A stretch of DNA of 64,000 nucleotides, taken from Zygnema circumcarinatum. Taxonomy: Eukaryota > Streptophyta > Zygnematophyceae > Zygnematales > Zygnemataceae. The DNA lies in assembly GCA_037447605.1 (NCBI GenBank), contig CM074813.1:950093-1014092 (forward strand), read 5' to 3'. Positions within the stretch are counted from its first letter, which is position 1; each line of letters begins with the position of its first letter. This document shows, one piece after another, positions 48,203-59,197 of this stretch. A model generated the notes under the pieces. The model made no database searches, was not told the DNA's origin, and saw nothing but the letters and a program-made list of their open reading frames with translations. Made by a program: the position numbers and the translations under genes.

Positions 48203-49129
48203 GGGTAGTGATATTTCCACCCCTTTTTTGGATCCAAACACCCCTTCCCGGCCGGGCAGATTTCAAAAAGGATTAAAACCGGAAAATGCTTTTTTCACAC
48301 CTTTTTGGAATCGATACCCACCCTCCATCGGCAGATTGTATTTTTGCGAAACAAGGAAAATTATAACCCTTCACTCCATTTGAATATCCCGCCTACCTGA
48401 ATTTTTTTTCACGCGTGCGGTCAATCGCAGCCGTCGATTCCCTCGCAGATCGCAACAAGGCAGATCACTATTTGATCTGCAGCCGGGCTCGGTCACAGCG
48501 AATGGCACGGGCCCACGTATCCCGCCAAAGTCGTCTAAAAAAATTGTACGTACAAATGTCGTACGGTCGTAGTCATTGAGAGTTTGGACCAATCAAAAAT
48601 TTCCACGTTTAAAATGTTACACGTGGCAAATGTTGATTGGTTGGGAGCTGACAATAGAACAAGATCTTGGGCCGAGGTACGCGCGCACTCGCTCGTGCGA
48701 TCCGGCTTTGACGGGAATCGTGGGCGCTTTCCATTCGCTGCGATCGAGCCCGGCTGCAGATCGAACGGTGATCTGCAGTGGTGCGATCTGCGAGGGAATC
48801 GACAGCTGCGATTGATACACACGTGTGAAGGACGGACACCCGCGAACGATCTCGTGGCGGACGGATCTTCCGCTCCGAGCGGATTCGGGCAGGCAGATAT
48901 TTCTTTTCCTCAAAAAAAAAATTCAGGTAGGCGGGATACAGTATTCAAAATGCGGTGACGGGGTATCATTTTCCTTGGTTAGCAAAAATAAAATCAGCCG
49001 ACGGAAGAAGGTGGGTATCGATTCCAAAAAGGTGTGAAAAAAGCATTTTCCTTTTTTAATCCCTTTTGAAATCTGCCCGGCCGGGAAGGGGTGTTTGGAT
49101 CCAAAAAAGGGGTGGAAATATCACTACCC
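48203..49129. mobile_element. Fold-back element with roughly 310-bp and 410-bp inverted arms
   Basis: The left arm 48203-48516 is the reverse complement of the right arm 48719-49129 at high identity. Shared landmarks include GGGTAGTGATATTTCCACCC at the outer ends, CCCGGCCGGGCAGATTTC, GGTATCGATTCC, GGCGGGATA, and TGCGATCTGCGAGGGAATCG near the centre. The right arm carries an extra segment of about 90 bp (48833-48920). The 200-bp spacer holds CGTAC words and no gene. No clear target duplication was identified. It resembles a non-autonomous fold-back or long-TIR MITE. Confidence 0.85.
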
Positions 49130-49820
49130 TTTTTTGGGTGCAGAATTCGAAGGTCGAATTTGGCGAACGGCGTGACGTCACGCCCCATCTTCCTCGCTCT
49201 CATTTCCATGGCTGCCGCGGAGGCAGGAGCAATGGCCTGTCGCCGTTCCATGTGCTGATTTCAGTTTCGATTTGCAATTCCAACAGCAGTTTGACGTCGT
49301 TCCATGTTCATGGAACGTATTCTGCCGCGGGTCCGTTGAAATCTGGCGAGTATGAAACTCGACATCGGCTAGAGGATAAATTTGTTGAATTTGATGCTGC
49401 ATTTCACACGCTGCCGGATTTCGGACCTTTCTCCCTCCCTTGTCGCTGGAAGGCCGCAGTTCCAGGAAAAAAAGGGACCAGAGAATCTGAAGGAAAAAAA
49501 ATAGGGTTTAACACCTCCCTACATTAAGTTTCGAGTTTGCCGATTTTCAGTTTGGCTGAAATCTGAGAAATTTGAAATTATCAGGCCATCAAGGCTGGAA
49601 TTTAACATTTTAAGGATTTTTAAAGCGCAGAAAAAATTGCGCTAAGCGATTTACAGTACAGGTAGGACACGTATCTTTTAAGTTTTTTTATTTTTCTGGT
49701 TCTGTGAAAGGGACTTTGGCGTTTGAACCATGTTCTGTGATGCAAGTGGTTCATGGACATATTTTTGAGAGACGAAGTGTCTTGCACACAAATTCGAGGG
49801 TTTAGGGTTTAGGCGGTGCG
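49130..49820. other. 5' flank of the FkbM methyltransferase gene
   Basis: No domain-bearing frame seen. It ends in a telomere-like GGGTTTAGGGTTTAGG immediately before the start codon. Confidence 0.5.
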
Positions 49821-52311
49821 ATGGCCGTCAGCGTAAAGAAGGAAAAAGTGCACCCCAGCTTTCACAAACATCAGGTAAGTGCCCTATGGCGCCTCTCTCT
49901 CTCCCCCTCTCTCTCTCTCGCTCTCTCCCTTTTTCTCTCCCACTCAACCGCCCTCTCTCCCTCATTTGTCATAAACCTTGTATCAATTCATGACTTAAAG
50001 CAGTGTTTCATTCCAACTCTCCACCTTTTGGACGCATTTCAATTATCGAACCTCCGCTTTTCTTCCATAATTTGCTGAAAATCAATCTTTTGTCCCAAAC
50101 CTCATGTATTTGTCATTTTCGATCGCAACCGTCTATGGCTCTCATCTCATGAAGGGGTCCTGCATAGCATTCTCACATGCTGATCACTGTCTTTTATCCC
50201 TGAGCTTCGTTCTTCTTTAAATTGCTTCCCATTCTGACCTCATAGCACTACTTTTTTTCAGTAAATTTCACATTCTTTGTTCCATAGTCTATTCGGGGTA
50301 TTGCCAGGTGTCTACTACTATCGAGCAGTATTGTAGACTCACTTTAACCTCTCCTCGGGATTGCTCAACTCCAAGGAAGTTTCTCCAAAATAGCTGCCAT
50401 CTAATTAAAACCTGCTTTGCTTTAACTTTGGCAGTCGTTGACCACCTTCCAGCGGTTCCTCCCATGGTTCACATTCGCTTTACTTCTAGCCATTGCTTCT
50501 GTACTTCTGGCTGCCGCCATATTTCCGGGCTATGTATTTCTGTGCCCAGAAACTCTCATCCGCCTGCCTGACCAGTGCGTAAAGCTCGATACCGACAAGA
50601 CAGCCGCCTTCTGGATGTCAGGGCGGCAGGAGTTTGACTGCGTTAAGGTGGGCAAGGGTTCAGGAACTTCAATGAAATGGTGAATCGAGTGATTTAAATG
50701 ATGCACATGATTCTCTACTACTCTGTCTAGCTGGCTATCTTACTCTCTCTTTTCTCTCTCTCACTCTTTCTCTCACCCTCATACCATCTCCTTCTCTCCA
50801 GGCTCCGCAAGCTTCCCCAGTGGTAGCGCACTGGATGGACGAAGTGAAGTACCCGTTCTTTCTCTCCTTACTCGACGTTGGCTCTTCGAAAATTCCGACT
50901 AAAAATATGGGAAGGTTGCTCAATAGAAAGCCGTTTCTGCGTGAAGACATCTCGAGCATCATTCAAGTACAGTAGTGATATCCATCCCTACTTGAATTTT
51001 GTTCTGCAATCTCAATCACAGCACGTATGCATATACACAGAAAACAATTTTACTGACAATCATTACTAACCTTTCAATGTCTTTCTGCAGTCGGCGCTCG
51101 AAAATTTAATTGAAAGCAAACTGGTCCAAACGGACTCAGTTGTGGTCGACGTGGGAGCTGGATTTGGTGCTGCAACGTTTGCAGCAACGGCCATGGGAGT
51201 TCGCGTGATCACGTTGGAACCCATCTTCGAAAATGTACAACGAATTTGTGATGGAATCTATTTGAATCGAGTGCAGAACTTGGTTAAGGTCCACCTTGCT
51301 GCTGCCTCGGAAATGGAAGCTAATATTACGGTCCATAAGGTGGGTAATTTTTTTTCCCTCCCTCCTTTCCCTCCCTCCCTCCCTCCCACCCGCCCTCCCT
51401 CAATTCCTCCTTCCCTACCTCCCGCGCCTCAACCCCTCCCTCTCTCCCGTTCTCCCTCCCTCCTCTCCCTCCCCTCCCTCCCCTCCCTTGCCCCCCACAG
51501 TCTCTCTACATGCCCTCTCTCAGTCACCCCCTCTTGCCCTGTCTTTGGAACTGCATCCCTCATTTTTCCTGTGGTGTTGGAATGGGGCGAAAATCATTGC
51601 GCACAGCGTTTTCCACCAAGTTTTCCATTATCGCAAACTGTTTTCTGGATGTATTTTCTTAAGTGCACGTAGGGATTTTAGTATTTGAGATTTAGGAGTT
51701 TAGAGTTTTTCGCATTTTTGGTCTTCAAAGGCACTTTGGCTTTCCCGAAGACCGGATTCCTAGCTCTCTGAAAGATCTGGCTGCATGTGCTGTAAAAGTC
51801 CAACTCGACTTAGAGTGAAAAAGTGGACTCAAACTGGACTCTGAAGGGACCACACACATCCAAAAAGTTCAACTTTTGAATTCCCTTCTCAAAAAACTGA
51901 CATATAAAACCCTTCGTCCTAATGCAGAGACTGAACCATCCGGACCATAGCGCAGTGAAGGAGAAAGTGACGAAACTGGCCGACTCAGGCAAAACCAATC
52001 TTGTCATTCCTGTCCCCGTGGAAGCCCTCTCTATCGACACCATCATTCCCAAAAAGCAGCATGTTGCCATCCTGAAGATCACAGTGCAGGGGTGGGAGCT
52101 GCACGCCCTCCAGGGGGCCACAGAGCTGCTCTCGAGGCCGCCCGGCCAAGCCCCTTTTCTAGTGTACGAAGAAGATAAAATTTTTCTGCGGGCAAGCAAC
52201 ACGAGCGTCGCGGAAATTCGGACTTTTTTGAAGGGTTTAGGGTACGACTCGTGCGAGAGCGCCCTGGGACATGTTCACTGCAGGAAGGAGCTGCCGGGCG
52301 GGCGGAGATGA
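49821..52311 (+). CDS. Membrane-anchored FkbM-type methyltransferase
   Basis: SAM-dependent methyltransferase of the FkbM family. Exons 49821-49874, 50435-50647, 50802-50966, 51091-51339, 51928-52311; phases join to 354 residues. A short basic cytosolic tail (MAVSVKKEKVHPSFHKHQ) is followed by one transmembrane segment at about 26-50, so a type II single-pass protein is predicted. The SAM-binding motif is VVDVGAGFGAATFAA (162-176) with LEPIFENV as the acidic loop, and the family signature in the form LKITVQGWELHALQGA (canonically LKID.EG.E...L.GA). The canonical Asp-x-Glu of that signature is changed to Thr-Val-Gln. Substrates of eukaryotic FkbM proteins vary (O-methylation of glycans or small molecules) and cannot be told here. 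Confidence 0.85.
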
Positions 52312-52659
52312 TGATGATGATGATGGTGCATGCATGTGCATGGGATGAGGGGGGGGAGGGGGAGGAACAATCTGGTAAATAAACCGGATTTTTTATGTTG
52401 CAGGGGGTGTTAGGAGTTTATCTCGAAAATTTTAATTGTAAAGCTCAATTTTTGTTTTTTCAATCAAAGCTGAGTTCAATTTTGTTGCGGTAACGAGAGT
52501 TGGACGGTTTTTGGCAATCGAAGAAAGGCGGCAATTCTAGGAAGTTGGACAATCGACTGGAAGTTTTTTTTCCCAGTAGTACTGAAGATTTTGTTCGTTC
52601 TTCTTTCTCCTTTCTTTTGAAGATTTCTTCTTTCTTAACTCTAAAACGTATAGATATTA
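52312..52659. other. 3' flank of the methyltransferase gene
   Basis: Starts with a (GAT)n run continuing the stop codon (52309-52326) and a GCATGTGCATGGG stretch. Otherwise AT-rich with no feature seen. Confidence 0.5.
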
Positions 52660-52816
52660 GGGGGTGTCAGACTTAACAAAATCTTACGAAAAGCGTTACG
52701 AAAAAAAAGGTTACGAAAGTACTCCGCCGCAGGAGGATCGCGATCATACTGGAGTACTCGTTCTGATGTCAAACTTACGAACACGCGTACTGAAATGTTT
52801 TAAGTCTGACACCCCC
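52660..52816. mobile_element. Stowaway-like MITE, copy A (intact)
   Basis: 157 bp with 17-bp terminal inverted repeats GGGGGTGTCAGACTTAA and TTAAGTCTGACACCCCC, flanked by a TA duplication (52658-52659 and 52817-52818). This is the Tc1/mariner hallmark. Inside are TTACGAAA-type words and GTACTCC/GGAGTAC inverted motifs. It has no coding capacity. Confidence 0.85.
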
Positions 52817-52890
52817 TATTAGAACGCTTTAATTCTGAAATCTCTAGTTGTCCCTTGTACGGACTTTCGTCCATCCCTAGTTACGATCGA

Positions 52891-53363
52891 GCCTCCTCAA
52901 ATAGGGGATTTTGGCCTAAGATAGGGGACTGGCCCCTACATTGGCTTTGTAAAACCCGTAAATAAAGCATGTACTGACGATAAATATGTACGGATATGTA
53001 CGGGTGACGCTCCTTCTGCGGGCATGTACCCTAAACCCAGAACCCCACAACCCTAACCCTAAACAAACATCCGTTCGCGGTCTACTTCAGTTTGAAGCAG
53101 TTCTAAAGCCGTCGTCGTGTTGAGCCTCGAAGCAGCAGCAGCAACAGCAAAGGAGTGGGGACAATTTTTATTTCATTTTCAATTTCAGTTCCTATTTCAG
53201 TTTTTCCTTTTGTGGCTGAAACCCAGAACTTTGCAGGTTATGATTTGGAAAAAAAAGGACTTGTAGGCTTTTATGGCTGTTAAGTTGAAATCCCTACAAT
53301 GTCAATTTGTCCCATAAATAAGCTATTTACGCCATTTATGGGATATCCCTTATTTGAGGAGGC
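52891..53363. mobile_element. Non-autonomous TIR element, about 470 bp
   Basis: Left end GCCTCCTCAAATAGGGGAT and right end (reverse complement) GCCTCCTCAAATAAGGGAT. The inner right end (GTCCCATAAATAAGCTATTT) recurs at 10386-10443, so the ends belong to a family. The interior includes CCCTAAACCC words and no gene. Confidence 0.6.
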
Positions 53364-53479
53364 CTGGTGATCGATTCTGCCGTTTCGTACGGTCAGGGGC
53401 GGGAGAACAAGGCCCGGGAGAATGCTACTGCACCCCCTATTTTGGTTATCCCACCTCCCCCCCTATTTGAAAATTTTGC

Positions 53480-53605
53480 CAGACTTAACGAAATCTTACG
53501 AACAAAAAAGTTTTGTAAGTACTCCGCCGCGCCAGGATTGCGATGTCACCGAAGTACTCGTTCTGGTCTCAAACTTAACGAACAATTTTTAAGTCTGACA
53601 CCCCC
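53480..53605. mobile_element. Stowaway-like MITE, copy B (left end eroded)
   Basis: Shares AGACTTAAC, ATCTTACGAA, AGTACTCCGCCGC, AGTACTCGTTCTG and the complete right end TTAAGTCTGACACCCCC followed by TA with copy A; the left GGGGGTGTC is lost. Confidence 0.8.
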
Positions 53606-54175
53606 TATTGTGGTTATCCCACCCACCCCCCTGTTTTGGATATTTCACCCCCTTATCTTGGATATTCCACCCCCCCCCCTGCTTTGGGTATTTCGGGAGG
53701 GAATCTTTTGCCCTCCCCTCCCATCCCCTCCCCTCCCCTCCCCTCCCCTGCCCTGCCCTCCCTTGCCTTCCTCTCCTCTGCTCGGTTTGCAATGTCCATA
53801 GAAATGTTACCAACTGAGTATGAGACCCGCGATGAGCTCGTACAAGTCATCACCGAGCACTACAAGCACGAAGGAGTTCACATCAAGATCGGCAGGCATA
53901 GAGACTAAAAACAACAACATCTTGAGATCAATGCAAATCTCCTTTTCTTTTGTTGCACAATGTTGGAAGTCAGTAATGAAAAGAAAAATAACAGGCTGCG
54001 GATCAAGATCCTCGTGCGTTGCCCTTTTATAGAAATGTCTTCGAACCTTAATTATGTGAAGTGAACTGAAACGGAAACTGATCTAACACATAAGCTGAAT
54101 GGGTACGCGATATATCCCATTTTCTGCGCATTCAATTCAATGAAACGTACAACCAATCAGGTCGCGCGACGTGGC
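53606..54175. other. Low-complexity DNA up to the assembly gap
   Basis: 53606-53690 repeats TTGGATATT(T/C)CACCCCC-like words; 53712-53775 is a (CCCTC)n run. A 38-codon frame at 53792-53908 is too short to assign. The remainder to 54175 shows nothing recognisable. Confidence 0.5.
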
Positions 54176-54185
54176 NNNNNNNNNN
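54176..54185. other. Assembly gap of 10 N
   Basis: Ten N bases; the 5' part of the gypsy element, including any LTR, may be missing or collapsed here. Confidence 1.
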
Positions 54186-57100
54186 ACTGGGAGTGGATGT
54201 AAGGCAGCAGCGCGTCGCCACCATGGCCTGTACGAGGCAGGTGGACGACATGGAGCTCACGGTCCGCCGCTTGGTGGACACGCTCCAAATGGAGTTCCGG
54301 GGCCTTTTGGACAGGCTCCGGAGGATCGAAGAAGGTATGCCTCGAACCCCCCCTCAGGCTGTAGAGGCAGTGGATGCATCAACGTTTTGGAAGCAGCCGG
54401 CAGAAGTCCGGACCCCCTGGTTTTTCCATGGGGGGAAGTCACCCCCATGGGGGTGGCGAACCACCCAGCAGTGGGGGACCCCCGTCGGGGGCAGCTGCTG
54501 GCGGCGGAGGAGATCCCAGTCCTCGGACTGCTCCTCCGCAACCTACTGAGGATGCCCGACGGAATCGGGCCAAGGTGGCCCCTCTTTCCTTTTGGGGCGA
54601 ACATCCTACCACGGACTGCTCGATTGAGCAGTGGTTGGGTCAAACGAAGGGTTACCTTCTTGCGACCAACTGTCCCCCCCTCCAGTGGGTAAGCTTTGCT
54701 TACCCAGCACTCAGAGGAGCCGCATACCGTGTGTATGAGGGCCTCTCTGATGAGATTGGGGACGATTGGGATAAGTTCAGAGATGAACTTATCAAGCACT
54801 TTGGGGCCTTGGATCCCGGCTTGGAGGCCCGGGATAAGTTTCAGAACATGGTCCAAACCGGCAGCGTCAAGCAGTTTCTGCGAGACCTGCGCCAAGTGGT
54901 GCCCCAAATCACCACTCACAAGCCTGGACAGGCTGAGTTCTTTTTCCACTTCAGGAATGGCTTGAAGCCACACCTGAGGAAGCAGCTGCGAACTAACCCA
55001 CGGACTCTGAAACCGTGGGACCCCGCTGACTCTGAGCTGTACTTTGATGCAGCCATTCAGTTGGACACCGCCCCTGCAGGCGATGCAGGCCCTTCCCGAC
55101 CCCAGCAGAGGTCGGGCGACGTGACAGGGTCGTGGAAGGCGGGACCCTCAGCACCTGCCAAGATGGCAGGAAAGAATAAGCGGAAGCAGCCGGAAGTGGC
55201 TGCCCGCCCACCCACCGCACGTCGCAGGTTGGACTCGTGAGGAAATGAGAAGATGCCGGGAGAACAAGTGTTTCGCTGTCGTTAAGAGTACAGGCCCGGA
55301 TTGCCCTCTAACGCTAAGGGACGTAAAGGGCAAGGGGCCGGAAAATCTTTCAACCCACCGCCAGCTTTATAGGGGTCAGCCACGGTGGAGTAAAATGTGT
55401 TAGGATGGAGAGGATAGCTTGCCGCCAATGTTAAGGAACTTTTGTGGCTTAGGACCACGGACATTCTTAACTTGCTGGGCAGACCTTTGGGGGTGCACGA
55501 TCTCGTTGTGTGTCATGCGCTTCCTGATTCCATGTCCCTTTCCCCTGCCACCGTGGTGACTCCCTCTAGGTTTATGGATGTAATGATGCGTGGCCAGTGG
55601 CATGTTTCAATTCTCAATGTTATGGGGGATGATGTCTTGATGAGATGTGCCATGGATGCCTTGCTTGTCTTGCGGGATACTTCCCACATCCTTGGGCTGC
55701 ATGTGCTGGTTCCTCAGCACTTGGCAGTTCGCACTCTTCCCAACGTCAATCAAGGCGGTTGGTGAAACAAATTCGAGAAAAGGGTATAAGCTAGTGCAGA
55801 CGATGTAGCGATCCAATTTCAGCTTGACCGGGTTGATCCCCTACACCTTGGTGTGGCATGCCCGCCCTCACCCCCTCGTGATATAGTGCGATCCATGTTC
55901 CATCTTGCCCATCGTGCAATGACCTTCACCGGGTCAGCCAATGGCCACCCCGCAGTGATACTGCTAGATACTGGGGCAGATGCTAACTTTGTTAGTTCTG
56001 CATTCACCCAGCGATTTGGGTTGACCACAGATCCCCATTCAGAAAGTGTTACTTTTGGGGATGGACGCAAGGGCCAGATCTCTGGTAGCGTCACACTCAA
56101 GATCAAGCTCCAATCCTACTCCGGGGCAGTGAAGTGCCTTCTGACACAACTGGCCACTGGAACGGATGTTATTTTAGGGAGTGCTTGGTTAACCATGGTC
56201 AAAGCCCAATTGGACTTTTCCATCCCACACTGTATTCTGCACAGTGGGGATAGGCGCATCACACTGCACCCTGGCAAAACCACACCCACTGCGATCGCGC
56301 AGGTTGATAATCCTTATCTCTGCTCGGCTATGCAATTGGCCAAAGCAGTTAAGGAGGGTTGCACCTTGTTCATGGTGCATGTCATGGCAGCCACTGAGGA
56401 TGTTCATGACGAAGATCAAGAATGGCAGATCACATCTACGGATGTGCTCTCGGCTGTTCCGTCTCAGATCCAACCTCTGTTGGATGAGTTCAGGGATGTC
56501 TTCCCTGACGACCTTCCAAGAGGGTTGCCACCATCGAGAGGGGTGGGGCACACAATTCCTCTTGAGCCTGAGCAAAAGCCGCCTTGGCGGCCGATCTATC
56601 GGTTAAGTCCGAAAGAAACCGAGGAAATGCGAAAACAGTTGGCAACCTTACGTGACAAGGGCTGGATAGAACCCAGTCAGAGCCCCTTTGGGGCGCCCAT
56701 CTTGTTCGTTGGGAAGAAAGATGGTTCGTTGAGGATGTGCATTGATTATCGCGCACTCAACAAGATCACTGTAAAGAATCGATTTGCTTTACCACGTATC
56801 GACGATCTGTTGGATCGTCTTCACGGCGCCAAAGTGTTCACATCACTTGATCTTGCTCAGGGGTATCATCAGATCCGCGTCACGGAAGCTGATGTGCCAA
56901 AAACTGCGTTCCGGACGCCGATTGGTCATTTCCAATATAAGGTGTTGCCCTTTGGATTGACTAATGCTCCGGCGACCTTCCAGGCTGTGATGAACGAACT
57001 GTTCATCGGCATGGACGAGTTTGTTTTGGTTTACCTCGATGATATCCTTGTCTTCAGTAAGACAGACGAGGAACATCTTGAACACGTTCGGAAAGTGTTT

Positions 57101-58139
57101 GAGACCCTGAGGAAACACCAATTTTATGCCAAGAGGAAGAAGTGTCACTTCATGCAACGTGAATTGCTTTATCTTGGGCATATTCTCAATGATCAGGGCC
57201 TTCGGCCTGACCCTACCAAAGTTTCAGCGGTAGAAACTTGGGCGCCACCGACTGACTTGCATCAGTTGAGGTCTTTTCTGGGCTTTGCGAATTATTTTCG
57301 TAAGTTCATCCAAGGGTTTAGTAAACTGGTTACCCCCTTGACTAATTTGATACGTTCCGGTGTCCCCTTTTCATGGACCCCTGAATGCCAGGATGCATTC
57401 GAAGGTGTGCGCCATGCCCTTGTTACCGCACCCACTCTCCGTTTAGCGGACCCGTCCAAGCCTTATGAAGTGGTTTGTGATGCTTCGGGATTCGCCTTGG
57501 GTGCCGTCTTGTTTCAAGATGGCCAACCTTTGGCGTATGAAAGCCGCAAAATGAATCCCGCTGAGCGCAACTATTCTGCAACAGAACAGGAACTGCTTGC
57601 AGTGGTCCACGCCCTGAGGACATGGCGGTGCTATTTAGAGGGGGCGAAAGCGGTCACGCTGGTCACTGACCACCGCCCGCTGACGTTCCTCTCAACCCAA
57701 CAGACCCTGTCTAGGCGGCAGGCACGCTGGTCTGAGTTCCTCCAAAGGTTTGACTGCCAGTGGGTTTATCGGCCCGGAAGGCTGAATGTAGCAGACCCAC
57801 TGAGTAGGCAGCCTCGGCATCTTGCCTGGATGGTGCGCTCGTCGACTCGAGTGTTGGTGGAACGAGATGACAGAGGTGAGGGGCCGGCCAACCCCGAGTC
57901 TCCGTCTCCAGTATGCTTTGTCATAGATCCCTCCACCAGTGACGCAGTCAACCCTCCTGCTCTCTCTGATCTCAGACAGATGATTCAGGAGGGGTATACT
58001 GGTGATCCTTTGTTCCTGGATGGCCAAGGAAATGGCTATAAGGACAAAGTGGTGTCTAAGGACGGATTCTGGTACCACGGCCAGCAGTTGGTCGTGCCCA
58101 AGGCCGGGACTGTACGGCAGCTCATTCTGGGTGAGCTAC
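54186..58139 (+). mobile_element. Ty3/gypsy LTR retrotransposon, truncated
   Basis: Gag and pol are in the same direction. The 5' LTR was not found (N gap at 54176). The element stops inside pol, at 58139, where a copia-type LTR is inserted. Integrase and chromodomain are absent from this window. Confidence 0.9.
54223..55370 (+). pseudogene. Gypsy gag, frameshifted
   Basis: It starts at MACTRQVDDMEL (Kozak-like CCACCATGG), then shifts frame within 54340-54480, a region with C and G homopolymers. The main capsid frame (to 55240) has FRDELIKHFGALDPG, VKQFLRDLRQVVPQI and HFRNGLKPHLRKQL, as in retrotransposon gag. A second shift near 55225 is needed to read a Cys-rich tail (TREEMRRCRENKCF). Breaks may be real decay or sequencing error. 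Confidence 0.8.
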
Positions 58140-58150
58140 TGTTAGTGTAA
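55853..58150 (+). CDS. Gypsy pol: protease, reverse transcriptase, RNase H (truncated)
   Basis: Open for 765 codons. Protease active site DTGAD at 55967-55981 (residue 39). The reverse transcriptase runs from WRPIYRLSPKE through LDLAQGYHQIRV and LPFGLTNAPATFQ to the catalytic YLDD (57032-57043, residue 394). RNase H has VCDASGFALGAVLFQ and VTDHRPLTFL. It then reads NVADPLSRQP and KDGFWYHGQQLVVP, the lead into integrase, and ends after GELL because the copia LTR begins at 58140; the last residues come from the LTR. The reverse transcriptase frame is fully open, so insertion was probably recent relative to decay of gag. Confidence 0.95.
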   Translation: MACPPSPPRDIVRSMFHLAHRAMTFTGSANGHPAVILLDTGADANFVSSAFTQRFGLTTDPHSESVTFGDGRKGQISGSVTLKIKLQSYSGAVKCLLTQLATGTDVILGSAWLTMVKAQLDFSIPHCILHSGDRRITLHPGKTTPTAIAQVDNPYLCSAMQLAKAVKEGCTLFMVHVMAATEDVHDEDQEWQITSTDVLSAVPSQIQPLLDEFRDVFPDDLPRGLPPSRGVGHTIPLEPEQKPPWRPIYRLSPKETEEMRKQLATLRDKGWIEPSQSPFGAPILFVGKKDGSLRMCIDYRALNKITVKNRFALPRIDDLLDRLHGAKVFTSLDLAQGYHQIRVTEADVPKTAFRTPIGHFQYKVLPFGLTNAPATFQAVMNELFIGMDEFVLVYLDDILVFSKTDEEHLEHVRKVFETLRKHQFYAKRKKCHFMQRELLYLGHILNDQGLRPDPTKVSAVETWAPPTDLHQLRSFLGFANYFRKFIQGFSKLVTPLTNLIRSGVPFSWTPECQDAFEGVRHALVTAPTLRLADPSKPYEVVCDASGFALGAVLFQDGQPLAYESRKMNPAERNYSATEQELLAVVHALRTWRCYLEGAKAVTLVTDHRPLTFLSTQQTLSRRQARWSEFLQRFDCQWVYRPGRLNVADPLSRQPRHLAWMVRSSTRVLVERDDRGEGPANPESPSPVCFVIDPSTSDAVNPPALSDLRQMIQEGYTGDPLFLDGQGNGYKDKVVSKDGFWYHGQQLVVPKAGTVRQLILGELLLV

Positions 58151-59182
58151 AGTAGTTAAGGACTTGTTGTACACTAAGTTGTTGGTACTAAGTTCTAAGG
58201 AGGGGTGTGCTCAAAAGTGTCCACATTGTACGGAGGGGCGTCTAGGCGACCGTACAAGTCTTTAAGGGGTGTGCGTATAGCACGCGAGTCTGATTTGGCA
58301 AGGCAAGGCATCAGAATGTCGGTGGAGCCAATCAGTGGTACGATTTGTAAGGCCAGGACCTCGAATGTACGGACATTGGTCGGTGGCGCGGCGCGGCGTG
58401 GCGGAGTCAGATGTGACGTGGCGCGACGCGACAAATCGAGAAGTGACGCGGCGCGAATCAGCGCGCGGAGCAGAACTGACAAGGTACGGAGTCAGCAATG
58501 TCTCATTTGGAGGACAGTGGCGAATCGGAAGGCGCCACGTGTCGGGATAAAGGGCAGGCCTGTACGGCCTAGGTCGGTGGCGCTCGTAGGCTTACGGGGT
58601 CCCACATGACGCCAAGTAATGAGGAGTCAGATCCTACGGTGGAGGACTCGGATGGAGATAAGGCTGAGGCGGATCTGACGGCATTGATGTGCTGGATCCG
58701 TGCAAGCTGAGGAGGATCCGACGGCGCGAGATTAGGATCGGGATAAGGGTCTTGCAAGGCGTAGCATGTGCGGCAATGACGTGACAATGTCACTATTGGC
58801 GCCATATTGTATTTAAGGGTTAGATTGTATGGTAGAAGTTAACCTTCTCGTGACTCACATTGGGGAGTGAGGCTGTCTTGCTTAGGGCCAAGAAGATAGT
58901 GGGAAGAGTTCAGCTTGTAGTGGGTGGTTTATTCACGTAGCTTGAGTAGAGGTGCTTGAAGCTTGGCTCTAGTGTTGTCAAGTTGTATTTCATCTTTATC
59001 TTAAGGAGTTTTAGGCTGGTGGCTTTCTCCTTACATTTTCATATTATTTCCGGCTTGAAAGTTGTTCTCTCTTGCATTTAGTGTGTGCTTTGTGTGATTG
59101 AGCACCATTGAAGATGTCGAAGCCCTACCCAAGGTAGATGGGAGAAGTGGCAGCCCCACCAAGGGAGGGCGCTGCAACAACA
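58140..59182 (+). repeat. Copia-type LTR, first copy
   Basis: Starts TGTTAGTGTAAAG directly after gypsy pol and ends ACA two bases before the primer-binding site, giving about 1,043 bp. It is matched over its whole length by 61099-62150. It includes GGCGCCATATTGTATTTAAG-like sequence near 58798, a possible TATA region. Confidence 0.9.
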
Positions 59183-59184
59183 AG

Positions 59185-59196
59185 TGGTATCAGAGC
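59185..59196 (+). other. Primer-binding site TGGTATCAGAGC
   Basis: Canonical Ty1/copia primer-binding site complementary to the initiator Met tRNA 3' end, two bases after the LTR. Confidence 0.95.
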
Positions 59197-59197
59197 C

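Noticed and set aside
53792-53908. 38-codon frame containing DELVQVITEHYKHEG
   Set aside because: It looks faintly like the start of a FAR1/MULE-type domain, but it is too short, without flanking exons, to assign.
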